A stretch of 64,000 nt of DNA from Adenanthera pavonina (lineage: Eukaryota > Streptophyta > Magnoliopsida > Fabales > Fabaceae): the NCBI GenBank assembly GCA_026686845.1, contig JAIVEN010000019.1, forward strand, positions 33,546,501 to 33,610,500, read 5' to 3'. The notes beneath the pieces were generated by a model. That model had not been told where the DNA came from. It worked only from the letters and a program-made list of their open reading frames with translations, and searched no databases. Both the position numbers and the translations under genes were made by a program. This document shows positions 37,901 through 47,989 of the stretch, piece by piece. Numbering within the stretch: the first letter of the stretch is position 1; each line of letters starts with the position of its first letter.

Positions 37901-39792
37901 GTCTCATTGACTAATTGTTGTAAAACATTTTCCCTTTATATACTTACATGGCAAATGAGTGTATAAACAAGTTATAGATGTTTTGTCTTTGTTACAAATG
38001 TTCTACCCATTGTTAATACTTCGTATTCTCTGCATATTGGCAGGTTGACGTGGAGAGAATGCATATAGACAACAAGTATGTATTGTCTTTGGATCTTTTT
38101 CTCATACAAGATATATGCTAGTAGTTTTCTCTTTTTTATCATTTATTTTTTGGGTAGAAAATATTTACATTGGGTATCATAAATAGAAGTAGACCTTATA
38201 ATTGATTAAGCAAAAAAAAGAAGTTATGGTCTTATAGGTATTTTAGAATCTTTTCTTCACTTGGTATCTGTTGATTCCATAATTATACAAATCTTTCATG
38301 TTTTTACAATAATGATAAATGTAGAAAGTTTCTCCATTAAATTATTCTCATCAAATCACAACTAACTATGGTATCTTAATTCTTTAATGTGCAGAAACCA
38401 AAAGTCAAGATGTTTGCCATATATATTCATAATAAATTTTCTTAGCTTCATCTTAAGCTCTATGATCTCATGTGTTGGCTTTTGAGGTATTGTTCTCCTA
38501 AAGGTTTATATGGATTGGTATTTTGGCCTTCCATAATGTCCCAGTTGTAATTTGATTGTAGAGTATGGCTGAATGTAATACATTATTTTTAGGGGTCAAT
38601 TTCTTTATTAATAGGGTTATAGCACTAAACCAAGTAAAAATTGTGCATCCTATCTGACAATAATTTTACTTCTATTAGCCCCTTGACATGGGATATATGG
38701 ATGAAAATTGCTATTGGGACAGCAAAAGGGTCTATTTTTTCATTTCTCTATTTCAATTAGGAGATACATTGTGTGAATGGAAAGAAAAAAAATGTTATTG
38801 CTCTCCTTGATTGATCAAATTAATGTTTGTTCTGCATTATGAAACAAGCTAGCCTATAAGCATGAGGGGTTGGAACCCAAAGTTATTCATGGAGAAATAA
38901 AATCTAGTGACATTCTTTTGGACAAATGGTGGAATGCTAAAGTATCAGACTTTGGACTTGCCAAGCTATTAGGCTCTGAGAAGAGCTTTCTAACTACATG
39001 TGTAATAAAGACATTTGGGTTAGTTTTTACTTTTTCCTCAAGCTTTTAAGTCATTTATGATTATGATTCTTCCTTCAATATGTAGTATTAGAGATTATAA
39101 TAACTCATGAGGCTTCATTCAACAGCTTTAGTTGTTCTTGTTAAATTGGCTGGTCACCTGAGAGGGGGGATGAATTAGGTGATGCAAGATTTTTACCCTT
39201 TTGGATCACAACCCAGTTTCACCAAATGTGCAGCAAAACAGGGATGAACAAAGAGTGAAGAAGTTAGTGGATGAAATGAACAGATGAAGAATAAGACACA
39301 AGGATTTATCCTGATTCAGCCCAACCACTTGGCCTACATCTAGTCCCCAAGCCACCAGTTGGGATTTTTCACTATATCCCACAGGTTTGATCCAGGCATC
39401 TGTGAAGTCTCAGTACATCCTACAAGTTTCAGTAGGCACTTGTGAAGCCACTTTCCCTATATCTTTACAAAATGTGTAATCTACCCAGAAGTTCATAGAT
39501 TAGAATAAATACAAAATGAAAACTTTCTCTTAGAGTAAATGATACATTGAAAGCTCACTCTATTTATATGGGTTTTTCAGAGGATGCTAATACAAAAATA
39601 TTTTATGTATATGAACAGTATTTTTGCATAAACTCTCTTAAGATTGTTACTCATAAGTTTAAATAATATTCTATTTATAGATTTATGGTGTAACTGGATG
39701 TTAGACACAAGATCTATCTGTTAGAGACAAGTTCTAGCCATTACTTAGTAAAAAGAGCCGTTCAACTACCGTATTAAATGCGTCTGACAGAG

Positions 39793-40668
39793 GTTATATG
39801 AATAACCTCCTCAGGTTATACGAATAACGGGTGACAGTTGGCTCTTAGTTTCAATATTAGACTTTCGTTATGCGGATAACTTTCATTTCAGAATAACTAA
39901 GTTTTAGTTCAAGAATATTTTCATAAAAACCAACTTAATTGTTCGAATAATGTCTCATAATCTTGGATACCTTTGAGAATTATTAGAATAATCTCTTAGG
40001 ATGTTATTCCTTATTCGAATAACATTTAATCAGCAAAAACTAAGCTTTTGAAAATCAATCAGCACAAACTAAGTTTCTGAAAAATATAGGTTATCGGGAT
40101 AACCTCCCAAGGTTATGCTAATAATGAATTTAACATAGGTTGTTAGCACAAACTAAGTTTCTGAAAAACATAAGTTATTAGAATAATCTCCCAAGGTTAT
40201 GCTGAAATCAAATTTAACATAGATTGTCAGCACAAACTAAGTTTCTAAAAAATATAGGTTATCAGGATAACCTCCCAAGGTTATGCTGAAATCGAATTTA
40301 ACATAGGTTGTTAGCACAAATTAAGTTTCTGAAAAACATAGGTTATTATGATAACATCCTAAGGTTATGTTGATAACGAATTTAACAAAAGGAGGTCCAA
40401 GAGTTCTGTAACATACGTTATGTGGATAACCTCTATAGGTTATACGAATAATGGGTTGCACAGTATACTTGGCTTTTACTGTTCACTCCCTTATGCGAAT
40501 AAGGTAGCCACCTTATCAGGATAACTTGCTGGACAGAGCTGAGGACATGGTGGAACCTACGTTATGTGGATAACATCAACCCTTTTCATGAAATCGAAGA
40601 GGGAACACTTAGAAAAGCTTGAAGATTGAGACTTTATCCTCGTAACCTTCATAAGTTATACGCATAAG
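39793..40668. repeat. Dispersed palindromic motif GTTAT-N-CG-N-ATAAC
   Basis: Clear copies: 39793-39806 (GTTATATGAATAAC), 39815-39828 (GTTATACGAATAAC), 39867-39880 (GTTATGCGGATAAC), 40090-40103 (GTTATCGGGATAAC), 40258-40271, 40417-40430 (GTTATGTGGATAAC), 40439-40452, 40490-40504, 40561-40574 and 40655-40668. Several weaker ones lie between. All are near-palindromes of about 14 bases with a variable centre that often holds CG, and many are extended to AGGTTAT...ATAACCT. At least ten copies in under 900 bp in otherwise ordinary AT-rich DNA is far from chance. Confidence 0.85.
40061..40396. repeat. 84-bp tandem repeat, four copies
   Basis: AGCACAAACTAAGTTTCTGA-type starts occur at 40061, 40145, 40229 and 40313, exactly 84 bases apart. 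Each unit holds one palindromic GTTAT..ATAAC motif, then CTCCCAAGGTTATGCTGA-like sequence and GAATTTAACATAGGTTGTT. The last unit is the most diverged. A partial fifth unit precedes at about 40033. Confidence 0.9.
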
Positions 40669-42631
40669 GTAAAACTTTTCATAAAAACCATTTTGAAAAC
40701 AAGAGCTAAACACCAAATTCATTTATTAGCCATTATTTCTTAATTCTAACATATGCTAACATCATATTTACTTAATCTAACTCATTTAAAATATGTGGTA
40801 ACAAGATTAAGTAAATTTTCAAAGATTAATCTCACCTCAAGACCTAAGTGAAAATAAAATATACCTAGTGACTAGGTCTTCAAATGTTGAGTTCCATTTC
40901 TACTTGGTCATTTTCTTCTTGATATGCTCCCTTCTGATCTTCCATTCTTGGAGTATCGTTTCTCTTCTTCTTTCTTGAGTGAGTCATAATGTTAATTTTT
41001 ATTTCTTTATTCCAATGCTCACTCTTCCATTTAAACCATCATACATTTAATATATTTTGCTTATAAACCAAGTAGTTAGTCCAATTTATATATCCAAAAT
41101 ATATTATTTATTGTAATAACACAGTGGATATACTTGTACATAGCATGATATATGCATTATAAATATAATTAAATACATATTAATGCATATTTTACTTCTT
41201 TAAGAAACATGATGTATGTTAGATACATATGATATATTTGTTCCTTATTACTCTACATTTGTCATCATTAAAACTTATATTATACTAAACCTAACAGTCA
41301 TGACTCCTAACTCCTTAAGCTTTTAAGTCATTTATGATTATGATTCTTCATCATAATAACCCAGTGATCAATACTTCCAACTGAAATCTTGATGAAACTA
41401 CATAGATCTTCACTTTATTGATTAAGCTTTAGACTTGAATTTTTTCATAGATAATTTATTATTTTAACCATTAATTTTCCACAGATATGTTTTGCCTGAG
41501 TATGCAAGCACAGGAATGCTTAATGAGGGAAGTGATGTGTATAGCTCTGGAGTTTTACTCATGGAGATAATTACATGATGAAGTCTCATTGATTATTCTA
41601 AACCAGTTGGAAAGGTGATTCTAGGATTTCTCTAGCTTTCTTTTGTAGCATTCCATGAAACACTGGAATCTTACCTCTATTTTTGTACTCTGATGTGGTT
41701 TAGATGAATTTCGTTGCTTGGTTCAAAGGGAGAAATTTGCATTGGGTGATGATTCTTTTGGATGGATATGTTTTGGGTGTAGTTCTCATAAGTGCATATT
41801 ATTTCATGCGAAATCTATTTTGATCAGGTGTTTAAGTTGATCATTAACTTCATTTGAGCTAATCATTCACACACAAGGTTCAAAATAATTGTCTTTGCAT
41901 CCATATATATCTATTTTAATCTCATCAATGTATGAAACATGACTTAGTACTGGATTTGTCAAGTTTATGATAAGAATTCATAGTTTAGTTGTTTTTGTAG
42001 TTCGTGCATATATTTGACCAATTACTCCTTGTAATTATTGGATTCAAGCAATTATATACAAAATTTTTTATGCTGCAGTTATACTCTTAGGAAGCACAAG
42101 AAAGAAAAATTCTTCTTTAGCAAACTACATATTTTTTTTTTAGACTTTAATACTTTGTTCCAAGTTAAAAGAATTATTATTGGATAATTACTTGATATTA
42201 ATTGTAGATTTGTGTTTTATTCACAACAAAGTATAAGATTATATAAGCCAATATTTTCTTCCTGTTCTTTCATTTTTATATTTAACATTACAAAATATTT
42301 TCTAGCATGACTTTGGATATTGTAGATCATAGTATCATATAAATTCTTTCCAGTGATAGAGATTTATATTTCTTGAATTATGCTACAGGTAGCTTAGGGG
42401 CATCAAATATTTAAATGTTAAGCTTAACCGTAGGAAGTGAAAGTGTTAGAGTTCTATAATAGTATAGTATAAGAAGTTGGATTTGTAGGAAGCCACTACA
42501 ATAGATGACAACCTTCTCATTCTATCACAATTTCACCATATCACAAAAAAATTCACAAACTTCTTATAACTTTTTATAACAATTCTTAATTCTATCTATA
42601 AATTAATTTACAGTAAATACTAAAATAAAAT

Positions 42632-42664
42632 CCCCATGCATAGTGCGGGGGGAGAAATTTCTAG
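42632..42664 (+). other. Helitron 3' terminus: hairpin and CTAG
   Basis: CCCC...GGGG imperfect stem (42632-42650), a short AT-rich spacer, then CTAG. The next base is T, as in Helitron A^T insertion sites. The stem has mismatches consistent with C-to-T ageing. Confidence 0.7.
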
Positions 42665-43249
42665 TTAAAATAAAATTAGAAACACATCAAGAAAAGTTGG
42701 CGTGCCATTCCCTTCTTTTTGAAGCATGTATTGCCAAGGAGTCTTCAGTGGTACTTTGATTGCTCCATTAAAGTGGTAAAAACCTACTCAATCTTGTATT
42801 CCTTCTATAAGAATGCTTCTCTCTCTCAGAAATATAGGAGCTTGATTTATGGGTATAGGGGTTTTGATAGGTCTAGAAGAAAATAAGGAAATGGGGTGAG
42901 AAAAAGGAAATTTTAGGTAGAGAAACATACTGGAATTGTTTCTTGAGATAGTAAAAATACAGTTCAAAAGGTACATTTAGTTGAATAAAACTCAAAAAAT
43001 GGAGACCACAATCCTCATAAAATTAATTCGTTAAATAATAGATGAAATTATTCTAATAAAATTCTGAAGCAGAGAGCAAACAAAGTTGAGAAATTTAGTT
43101 GACTTAAAGGTACATTTAGTGGAATAAAGCCTAACAACCTAAGAACACAATCCTCAGAAAATTAGTTGAACAATATAAAAAATTATTCCAATAAATCCAA
43201 TCAAAGAACAAAAAATATAAGAAAAGTTAGGTATTTTGGCATGTATAAC

Positions 43250-44260
43250 TCTTACTTAAAAATTTACAACTAGTTCAGAAGAATTAGCAACTGAGTTAAG
43301 GCTAAAGAGGAAGGGCATTTACAACCTCATATCTGGTTTGACAACTCATTTAATGAAAAAAATTAGGTATCTTGATATTTACAACTCTATTTCTGAAATT
43401 TATAACTTTATCATAAAAATCTATAACTTGTTTATAGGTATTTATAACTCTATCTCAGAAATTAGGTCTTTTGACATTTACAACTCCGTTTTAGAAATTT
43501 ACAACTTTTATTTAAGTATTTACAATTCCCTCTCAAAAATTGAATATTTTGTTCATAACTTGATCTAAAAAATTTACAGTTTTTATAAGTGTTTACAACT
43601 TAATTTCTGGAATTGGGATGGAGTTGATCTAAGAAATAAAGTTGTAAATACATATATACAAGTTGTAAATTTCTGAGATGGAGTTATAAATACCTATAAA
43701 CAAGTTGTAAATTTTTGAAATAGAGTTATAAATTCCAATAAAAAAAAAGTTGAAAATGCTTGAGATGGAGTTGTAAATGCCAAAATACCAAATCTCTAAA
43801 ATGTTGTAAATACCTATAAAAAGTTGTAAATTTCTGATATAGAATTGTAATTGCCAATACCTATATACAAGTTGTAAATTTTTTAGATGGAGTTGTAAAT
43901 TTCTAAAATCAAGTTGTAAATGTCAATAGATACCGAAATTCTGAAATGGAATTGTAAATACCTATAAAAAAGTTATAGATTTCTAAATTCAAGTTGTAAA
44001 TGCCAAGATATCCAATTTTTTAGATGGAGTTGTAAATACATATATATAGGTTATAAATTTCTATGATGGAGTTGTAAATTCCAGAGATAAAATTATAAAT
44101 GTCAAAAATACCTAATTTCTTTTTCCATTAACTGAGTTGTCAAATTCTTGACATGAGATTGTAAATGCCCACTTTCTTTGCCATTAACTAATTGTTAATT
44201 CTTTTGAACTAGCTGTAAATTTCTAAGTTGGAGTTATAAATACAAAAATACCCAACTTTT
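43250..44260. repeat. Subterminal repeats in the fold-back centre
   Basis: The left half carries repeated TTTACAACT/TTTATAACT blocks (about 43260-43600). The right half carries repeated AGTTGTAAAT...TGGAGTTGTAAAT blocks (about 43630-44250). These are the same short unit in opposite orientation, so the region folds on itself. Units are roughly 25-45 bases and imperfect. Confidence 0.8.
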
Positions 44261-44994
44261 CTTATTTTTTTGTTCTCTGATTCAGGATTTCATTAGAATA
44301 ATTTCATATATTATTCATATAATTTTCTGAGGATTGTGTTGTTGGGTTGTTGAGCTTTATTCCATTAAATGTATTTTTAAGTCAAGTAAATTTCTCAACT
44401 TTTTTTGCTTTCTACTTTAGAATTTTATTGAAATAATTTCATCCATTATTCAACTAATTTTCAAAGGATTGGAGTCTTAGTTTTTTGAGCTCTATTTAAC
44501 TAAAAGTACCTCTTGACCTTTATTTTCACTATCTCAAGAAACAATTCCAACATATTCTGAAGTTTCATTTTTCCAACCCCATTTCCTTATTATCTTGGAG
44601 ACCCATCAAAACCCCTACACTCATAAATCAAACTCCTATATTTAAGGGAGAGAGAACCATTCTAATAGAATGAATGCAATATAAAGTAGGGTTTTATTAC
44701 TTAAATGGAGCAATCGGAGTCCCACTGAATATTTCTTGACAATACGTGCTTTAGAAAAAAGGGAACGACGTGCCAATTTTTCTTGATGTGTTCCTGATTT
44801 TATTTTATAAGTAAATCATTGTGTACCGTGAATCAAGGGCAATTTTGGAAAACAAATAAAATTTTTCTGACAAGTCCTTCTAAGTTGTTTTAAAAGTTCT
44901 AGGTCCTTATGAGAGTTTGACATTCTTCTAGGGTCCCAATTTGCCATTTTCACTAACACTAAATCTATAGGAAACCGCGCTGTTCTGTTTTTTG

Positions 44995-45640
44995 CACTGT
45001 TGTAAAAATCGGATCGGACCGGCCGGTTCGACCGGTCGGACCGGGAACCGGTCCCTGGTCCGGTCCGGTCATAGTAGTCAACTGGTACTATTCAGAACCG
45101 GTCCAAAACCGGTGAAACCGGCCTTAAACCGGTAGAACCGATTCTGAACCGGTCCTGAACCGGTTTGAACCAGTTCTGATTTTTTTTTTTTGAAATTTTT
45201 TTAAAAAATTCTTTTTGATTTTTAAGATAAAATAGCATCATTTTTAGTATAAAATATATTTTTTATATATTATAATATTATATAAGCATTATTATGATAT
45301 ATAACTATTAAAAATTATATATTTACTTAATAAATAATAAATAATAAATTATTAATTTATTATTTTGAACTCAAAATATGATTATAGATGAATATTAGTT
45401 TATTTAAATTAAAATATTGAGTTATGAAACTCATTAATAATTTGTTTGTAGTGAATAATATATTGATAATTGAATATTATTTAGTTTGAGATTTTAATTA
45501 AGTTATAAAATTTGTTTAAACTTATATTATTTATTTTAAATATATTATTTTAATCACTACCGGTCCAACCCCGTCGAACCATTGAACCTTGAACCAGTGA
45601 CTTATCTGGTTCAATGTCCGATCCGGTTATAACAACATTG
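44995..45640. mobile_element. hAT-type MITE rich in CCGG motifs
   Basis: 646 bp bounded by an exact 8-bp duplication GTTTTTTG (44987-44994 and 45641-45648). The left end CACTGTTGTAAAAATCGGAT and the right end (reverse complement CAATGTTGTTATAACCGGAT) are imperfect inverted repeats starting CA. 8-bp duplications and CA-starting ends fit the hAT superfamily. The left 180 bp has about ten ACCGG/CCGGT units; the middle is extremely AT-rich. No open frame. Confidence 0.88.
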
Positions 45641-45648
45641 GTTTTTTG

Positions 45649-47513
45649 GCCGAGGGGATGGCGGTTCATAAATCATGGATAATGAAACACTTCTTGTATT
45701 AATCTTTTTTCATACTTCTTAATTGAATTCATGTACTTATTTTTTTTTATTTTTTTTCACATTTCAATAGGATTTAAATATTAAAAAAATAAATATAATT
45801 TTTAAAAAGTTTGAAGATATTATCTATTCTGAGCAAGATATCTAGTTTAGTTTAGTGTACTCAAATAATATCCCGTGTGTGTTTTCAAAATCGGAATGTA
45901 GCATTTCACCAAAACATAAAAATTCGGAATGTAGCGACCATTATAAGTACGTACATATAATATTGAGATCTAATCAAATATTTCTCATAAGTCATAATAT
46001 GTACTAAAGCATAGAAAAATCAGTTTTTCTTTGCAATACTAAGAAAAATCAGTCTCTTATACAACAAAGACACATAAATTTAATCTTGGCACCCAAATAC
46101 AGAACATAAGAGGGACTTACAAGAAGAATAATAGGTGACTAATATGTTTTCTCATTTAGATTTTTTTTTTTTTTTGCCAACAGGGAATAGGTGAAGTTAA
46201 ATGTCCAAATAAATTTCATGGAAAAAAAGGTCCAAATAAATTAAGAGGCAGAAGATGAAAATTTGTGGACACTAATATGTAGCAAAGTCAAGACAAAAAA
46301 GAAAAAAAAATCTCAATATATTGCGTGCGAATAATTAGAATTGAATTGATATTATGAGAATCTCAAAATTTAATTATGGACGATCTTCTTGGTGAATACT
46401 AAATGAATGTTATTAGGGTAAATCTTACATATTTAATTCAAGATAGTGTGAGGAAGAATTATCAATATGATTGGGGGGAGTAGATACAAAAGCCTTTGAA
46501 TGATTTGAAAAGTGGAATATTTTTAGACACATCCTGATCTGATGGGTCAAATCGTGTCCATCGACTCAAATGCCCACAGTATTCATAAACAAACCATAAT
46601 TTTGTGTTATCGCTAACCTACATTAATATTAATTTACCCATATCTTTCGGGTTTTCTTAATCAATTCCTTATTTATTTATTTACTTATTTTGGTCAACAA
46701 GGATTCCTTATGTCTAGATTAAATCGGATTCCACTATGTTAGTATTACAAAAATAATTAATTGCTCCCATGCATCTTAATTAATTAGTAGACCTCTAAAT
46801 TAATTTTTCTTTTGGCAAAGGTACATTTTAATCAATAAGATTTTGTTTATTTCCTTTTATATATTGTTGAGGACGGCTTTCCTTGCCCTGCTTCTTCATG
46901 CCTGCCACCTCATACATGCGATGTAGCCAAATAAAATAATCCATGAATTCCCATTCTATTCAATTATCCCAAAACGGATTTCAGTAAGAAGAAAAAAAAA
47001 AGCCCTAAAACTTATCTTTAGTAGAAAGAAAGTTGGTTTTAAGAAAAAATAAATAAGAGAGAAAATACATCTTAATATGTTTAGTTTTCAATGAAAAAAT
47101 TATTATTGATTATAAAAAATATTGAAATTTGTAATAAAAAAGCTATAATTAACTACCAAATATATTAAAATGGATTTTCTCTCTCTTTTTTGTTGTTGAA
47201 ACTAACTTTTTTTTTTTTGCAAAACAAAACGTATCTCCTCTTCTCTTGCTCCTCTATTCCACCTTAACTACCGCAAATTAAAATCCCCCTAAACTTTCTG
47301 ACCAGCAGGAGATTTATAGTGCAATACTATATAGCGCTTTTCTATATGTTATTATTTATTATCTAGTTAACTCACTCCTTGAATCACTTGCTCAAAAGTT
47401 CAAGTATTATTGTTGGTTTGATAATACTCTAAACACTACTCCTGAGTCCTGATCGCCTTCTTTTATCATGTGAAAATAAATTTATTATCGTTGTCCTATA
47501 TATATATATATAT
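45649..47513. other. AT-rich intergenic DNA
   Basis: No gene and no paired repeat ends seen. Contains homopolymer runs (46160-46176, 47211-47219). Confidence 0.55.
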
Positions 47514-47600
47514 GGATCAGGATCCTCTCCTAATTTTGTCTCAAGCCATCTCTCCATACTCAATATGAGCCGTACATTTCATTGGCTCGTTAAGGGCCTT
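47514..47600 (+). repeat. Left terminal inverted repeat
   Basis: Pairs with 53985-54072. Near-identical for the first 55 bases, weaker afterwards (GTACATTTCATTGGCT against GTTCATGAGATCCAAT). Confidence 0.88.
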
Positions 47601-47989
47601 GTGCGTGTCTATTTTTTTTCATAAAAAAAAAAAGCTTCGATCTCGCCTCCCTCGATCTTGTCTTTCTGTTTTCTGCATTTGATCCTGAAAAAGGTAAAGC
47701 TCAAACATCGCTTGGTCAAATACGTTTGGGTTGCATCTGCATCATGTTAATTCGATATTTATTTATTTTTTTTTTGTAAATTTTCGTGTCCATAGTTTGA
47801 ATTATCCTCAATTCCACACCGACCTATCCCTATCTGCTCTGAGGGTGAGAAGTAGTAGCTATATTTTCCTCTGCTTCCCTTGAGGCTGTCTCTGATCTTG
47901 AGTTGAAAAGAGTTATTTTTTAAACTCTACTGTTGTTCGTTCTCCGTGGAAAATCACAACTCCTTTGAGGGGTAGAGATTTTGACTTCA

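Larger units (their letters stand above)
39139..41296. mobile_element. LTR-like non-coding insertion in the kinase intron
   Basis: Starts TGTTAAATTGGCTGGTCACC and ends ACTAAACCTAACA, so TGTTA...TAACA inverted termini bound 2158 bp without an open frame. CACCTGAGAGGGGGGATGAA near the left end resembles a start seen in several plant repeat families. The size suggests a solo LTR or a non-autonomous LTR element. The flanking 5-mers GTTCT and GTCAT do not match, so the boundary is not proven. The interior carries the palindromic-motif array and an 84-bp tandem repeat. Confidence 0.5.
39036..41349 (+). repeat. Long direct repeat flanking the intron insertion
   Basis: AAGCTTTTAAGTCATTTATG followed by ATTATGATTCTTC occurs at 39040-39072 and again, without mismatch, at 41317-41349. 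Including CCT(C/T) just upstream, the match is 37 bases with one mismatch. The copies lie on either side of the 2.2-kb insertion, but 21 to 66 bases outside its TG/CA ends. Confidence 0.9.
38849..41735 (+). pseudogene. Receptor-like protein kinase fragment captured by the Helitron
   Basis: Three exons of a plant receptor-like kinase catalytic domain. 38849-39018 encodes LAYKHEGLEPKVIHGEIKSS through KVSDFGLAKLLGSEKSF to KTFG. 41485-41614 encodes YVLPEYASTGMLNEGSDVYS and GVLLMEII. 41704-about 41735 encodes MNFVAWFKG. The order and the TFG/YV exon boundary with codon phase 2 match the family of cytosolic-tailed kinases with GTFGYVAPEYA. The catalytic loop HRDIK has become HGEIK, so the catalytic Asp is gone. 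Exon 2 has two adjacent TGA codons after MEIIT. The N-lobe and C-terminus are missing. The intron between the first two exons is 2.47 kb because of an insertion. Clearly non-functional as a kinase. Confidence 0.85.
35060..42664 (+). mobile_element. Non-autonomous Helitron carrying a kinase gene fragment
   Basis: The right end is AATTTCTAG followed by T (CTAG at 42661-42664). A GC-rich hairpin-like CCCCATGCATAGTGCGGGG (42632-42650) precedes it by about 10 bases. Both are Helitron 3' hallmarks. The left end is set at TC (35060) after A, because the arm homology of the surrounding fold-back element stops there. Joining A35059 to T42665 restores continuity with the opposite arm, and there is no target duplication, as expected for A/T insertion. 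Inside is a spliced receptor-kinase fragment in the same orientation, plus 2.2 kb of later insertion. No Rep/helicase gene was seen. 35100-38800 has 5'-UTR-like pyrimidine-rich segments (36300-36400, 37230-37290) that may be further captured pieces. Confidence 0.75.
34911..44953. mobile_element. Fold-back Mutator-like element, split by a Helitron
   Basis: The left terminus GGGAAAATGACAAATGGGAC (34911 on) and about 130 bases after it are mirrored by the right terminus, which ends at 44953 (reverse complement GTGAAAATGGCAAATTGGGA). Flanking 9-mers TAACAGAAA (34902-34910) and TAACACTAA (44954-44962) agree at 7 of 9 positions, fitting an aged 9-bp Mutator-type duplication. Inside the Helitron boundary the left arm resumes at 42665 (TTAAAATAAAATTAG) and mirrors the right arm up to a centre near 43610-43740. 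Without the Helitron this is a roughly 2.4-kb hairpin-like element with no coding frame. It is therefore non-autonomous. Confidence 0.78.

Noticed and set aside
40061..40396. CRISPR-like array
   Set aside because: Units are full-length tandem copies without unique spacers, in plant nuclear DNA and inside a transposable element.
38849..41735. Functional receptor kinase gene
   Set aside because: N-lobe absent, catalytic Asp lost (HGE), and two stops in the second exon.
34911..44953. Single 10-kb Mutator-like element that itself captured the kinase gene
   Set aside because: Arm homology is broken exactly at Helitron-type termini, and removal restores the arm; nesting explains the data better.
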